Made by a program: the position numbers and the translations under genes
The notes under the pieces: model-generated
Seen by the model: only the letters and a program-made list of their open reading frames with translations
Told to the model about the DNA's origin: nothing
Database searches by the model: none
Source: an uncultured Prevotella sp.
Lineage (GTDB): Bacteria; Bacteroidota; Bacteroidia; Bacteroidales; Bacteroidaceae
DNA: 64,000 nt
Reading direction: 5' to 3'
Assembly (NCBI GenBank): GCA_900771975.1
Contig: CAAGPV010000095.1
Location: 1 to 64,000 of the forward strand
Shown: positions 63,139 to 64,000 of the stretch, one piece after another
How the letters are laid out: every line of letters begins with the position of its first letter
How positions within the stretch are numbered: the first letter of the stretch is position 1

Positions 63139-63222
63139 TATACTTCTAAATAACAACAAGTCCCTGCCTAAGTCCGCTGTGAAGCGTGCATGGGCAGGGC
63201 ATTTTCCACTCAACACCACATT

Positions 63223-64000
63223 ATGATACGACAAGAAACCATCGACACCATCTTGGAGCGCACAGACATCGTGGCGCTCATCGGCGAACACGTCCACCTA
63301 CGGAAGTGTGGCACGCGCCATGTCGGCTGCTGTCCGTTCCACAACGAGAAGACGCCTTCTTTCTATGTTTCTCCACAGACCGGCAGATTCAAGTGCTTCG
63401 GCTGTGGCGAAGGTGGAGATGCCATCCATTTTATAGAAAAGGTGGAGAACAAGACGTTCATCGAAGCCGTCAAGACGTTGGCACAAAGGACTAACGTGGA
63501 GATTGAGCAGGAGCAGGAATCAGCGGAGGCAAAGCAGAAGCGACTGCATAAGGAGGCGCTGTGGATTGCCAACAAGCAGGTCGCCGACTTTTACCGCAAG
63601 CAGTTCCTTCAGTCGAAAGAGGCACAGGCGTATGCCTACAATCGTTGGGGAAAGGACTACTCCACTCTCAAAGAGATTGGATATGCACCAGCTGATGGGC
63701 ACGCCCTGCAGCAGCTTCCAGTAAAGGCGGACTTCCTGAAGGAGCTGGGACTTCTCAATCGTGGTGGCTATGACTTCTACCAGAATCGTATCGTCATACA
63801 GATACATGACCGCTTCGGGCATGTAATTGGCTTCACCGCTCGCTGCATGGATGAGCAGCAGCCCAAATACCTGAACAGCTCGGACTCGCTAATCTTCCAC
63901 AAGTCTACGGTACTCTTCGGCATCGAGGATGCTTGGAAGACGGCAGCGAAGCAGGATAAGATGTTTCTCGTCGAGGGGGCACCGGATTGTATGCGTCTTC
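63223..64000 (+). CDS. DNA primase with CHC2 zinc finger and TOPRIM domain, partial
   Basis: 259 residues are visible; the gene runs off the window. It makes primers for replication, here probably of a mobile element. The CHC2 zinc finger has C37, H40, C58 and C61 with CPFHNEKTPSFYVS and CFGCGEGGDAI. The RNA-polymerase-domain box RIVIQIHDRFGHVIGFTAR and the start of TOPRIM (VEGAPD, E251 and D255) are visible. Codons end in G or C more often than in neighbouring host genes (AAG, CAG, GTC), a hint of foreign origin. It may be a phage, ICE or plasmid-type primase rather than the housekeeping DnaG. Confidence 0.92.
   Translation, partial: MIRQETIDTILERTDIVALIGEHVHLRKCGTRHVGCCPFHNEKTPSFYVSPQTGRFKCFGCGEGGDAIHFIEKVENKTFIEAVKTLAQRTNVEIEQEQESAEAKQKRLHKEALWIANKQVADFYRKQFLQSKEAQAYAYNRWGKDYSTLKEIGYAPADGHALQQLPVKADFLKELGLLNRGGYDFYQNRIVIQIHDRFGHVIGFTARCMDEQQPKYLNSSDSLIFHKSTVLFGIEDAWKTAAKQDKMFLVEGAPDCMRL

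Overview
The window looks like a chromosomal segment of a Bacteroidota species, most like Prevotellaceae within the Bacteroidales. The main signs are: repeated TTTG-N19/20-TAnnTTTG promoters, of which I can place about twenty -7 elements; a SusC/SusD pair with surface-type lipoproteins; type IX secretion (T9SS) regulators together with three proteins carrying T9SS-like C-terminal tails; a fused MurF-alanine racemase; and family-specific genes such as GSCFA and DUF4834. Shine-Dalgarno sequences are mostly weak. I cannot name the species.

Layout. 0-8 kb: dnaA, a lone MCE/MlaD lipid-binding protein with a periplasmic amidase, folB, and a class II ribonucleotide reductase homologue whose catalytic residues are substituted; a divergent nitroreductase follows. 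8-12 kb: a uronate catabolic operon (orphan galactitol-type EIIC, a KduI with a signal peptide, an MFS uronate transporter). 12-20 kb: murF-alr, a Fur-family regulator, GSCFA, YfhO, then mtnN and luxS (methyl-cycle detoxification and AI-2). 20-31 kb: an outer-membrane barrel protein, typA, rpsO, tRNA-Pro(GGG), aroA, a metal ABC permease, and the T9SS genes porW-porX followed by tsaE. 31-40 kb: trxA, dnaE, psd-pssA-DUF4834, yraN-birA-pyrH, tadA. 40-55 kb: a secreted and surface block made of two M6-like metallopeptidases and a SusC-SusD-zinc metallohydrolase-DUF4302-secreted protein operon. 55-62 kb: rsmI with a coiled-coil lipoprotein, tdk, an AI-2E family transporter, a BaiN/HI0933-type flavoprotein and a WG-repeat protein. 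From about 62 kb the sequence changes: a roughly 0.8-kb non-coding stretch rich in direct and inverted repeats leads into a small unknown gene, a helix-turn-helix gene and a CHC2/TOPRIM primase cut by the window end. This looks like one end of an integrated mobile element.

How it fits together: PorX/PorW and the three T9SS-tailed products suggest export of peptidases to the surface, and the SusCD operon with its own metallohydrolase looks like a capture-and-import system for a protein or peptide ligand. The EIIC/KduI/MFS operon handles unsaturated uronates from polysaccharide lyases.

The most unusual observations are these. (1) The NrdJ homologue is full length but has lost the catalytic Asn and Cys, one redox Cys and the phosphate-binding loop, while its zinc ribbon is kept. 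(2) A family of 22-bp-period arrays, each of four CTAAAA-N7-TTTTAG modules, lies in three tail-to-tail gene gaps; one copy has two exactly complementary, interlocked module pairs. (3) The repeat-rich mobile-element edge contains a possible three-stem structure and tandem repeats resembling tRNA 3' ends. (4) KduI appears to be exported.
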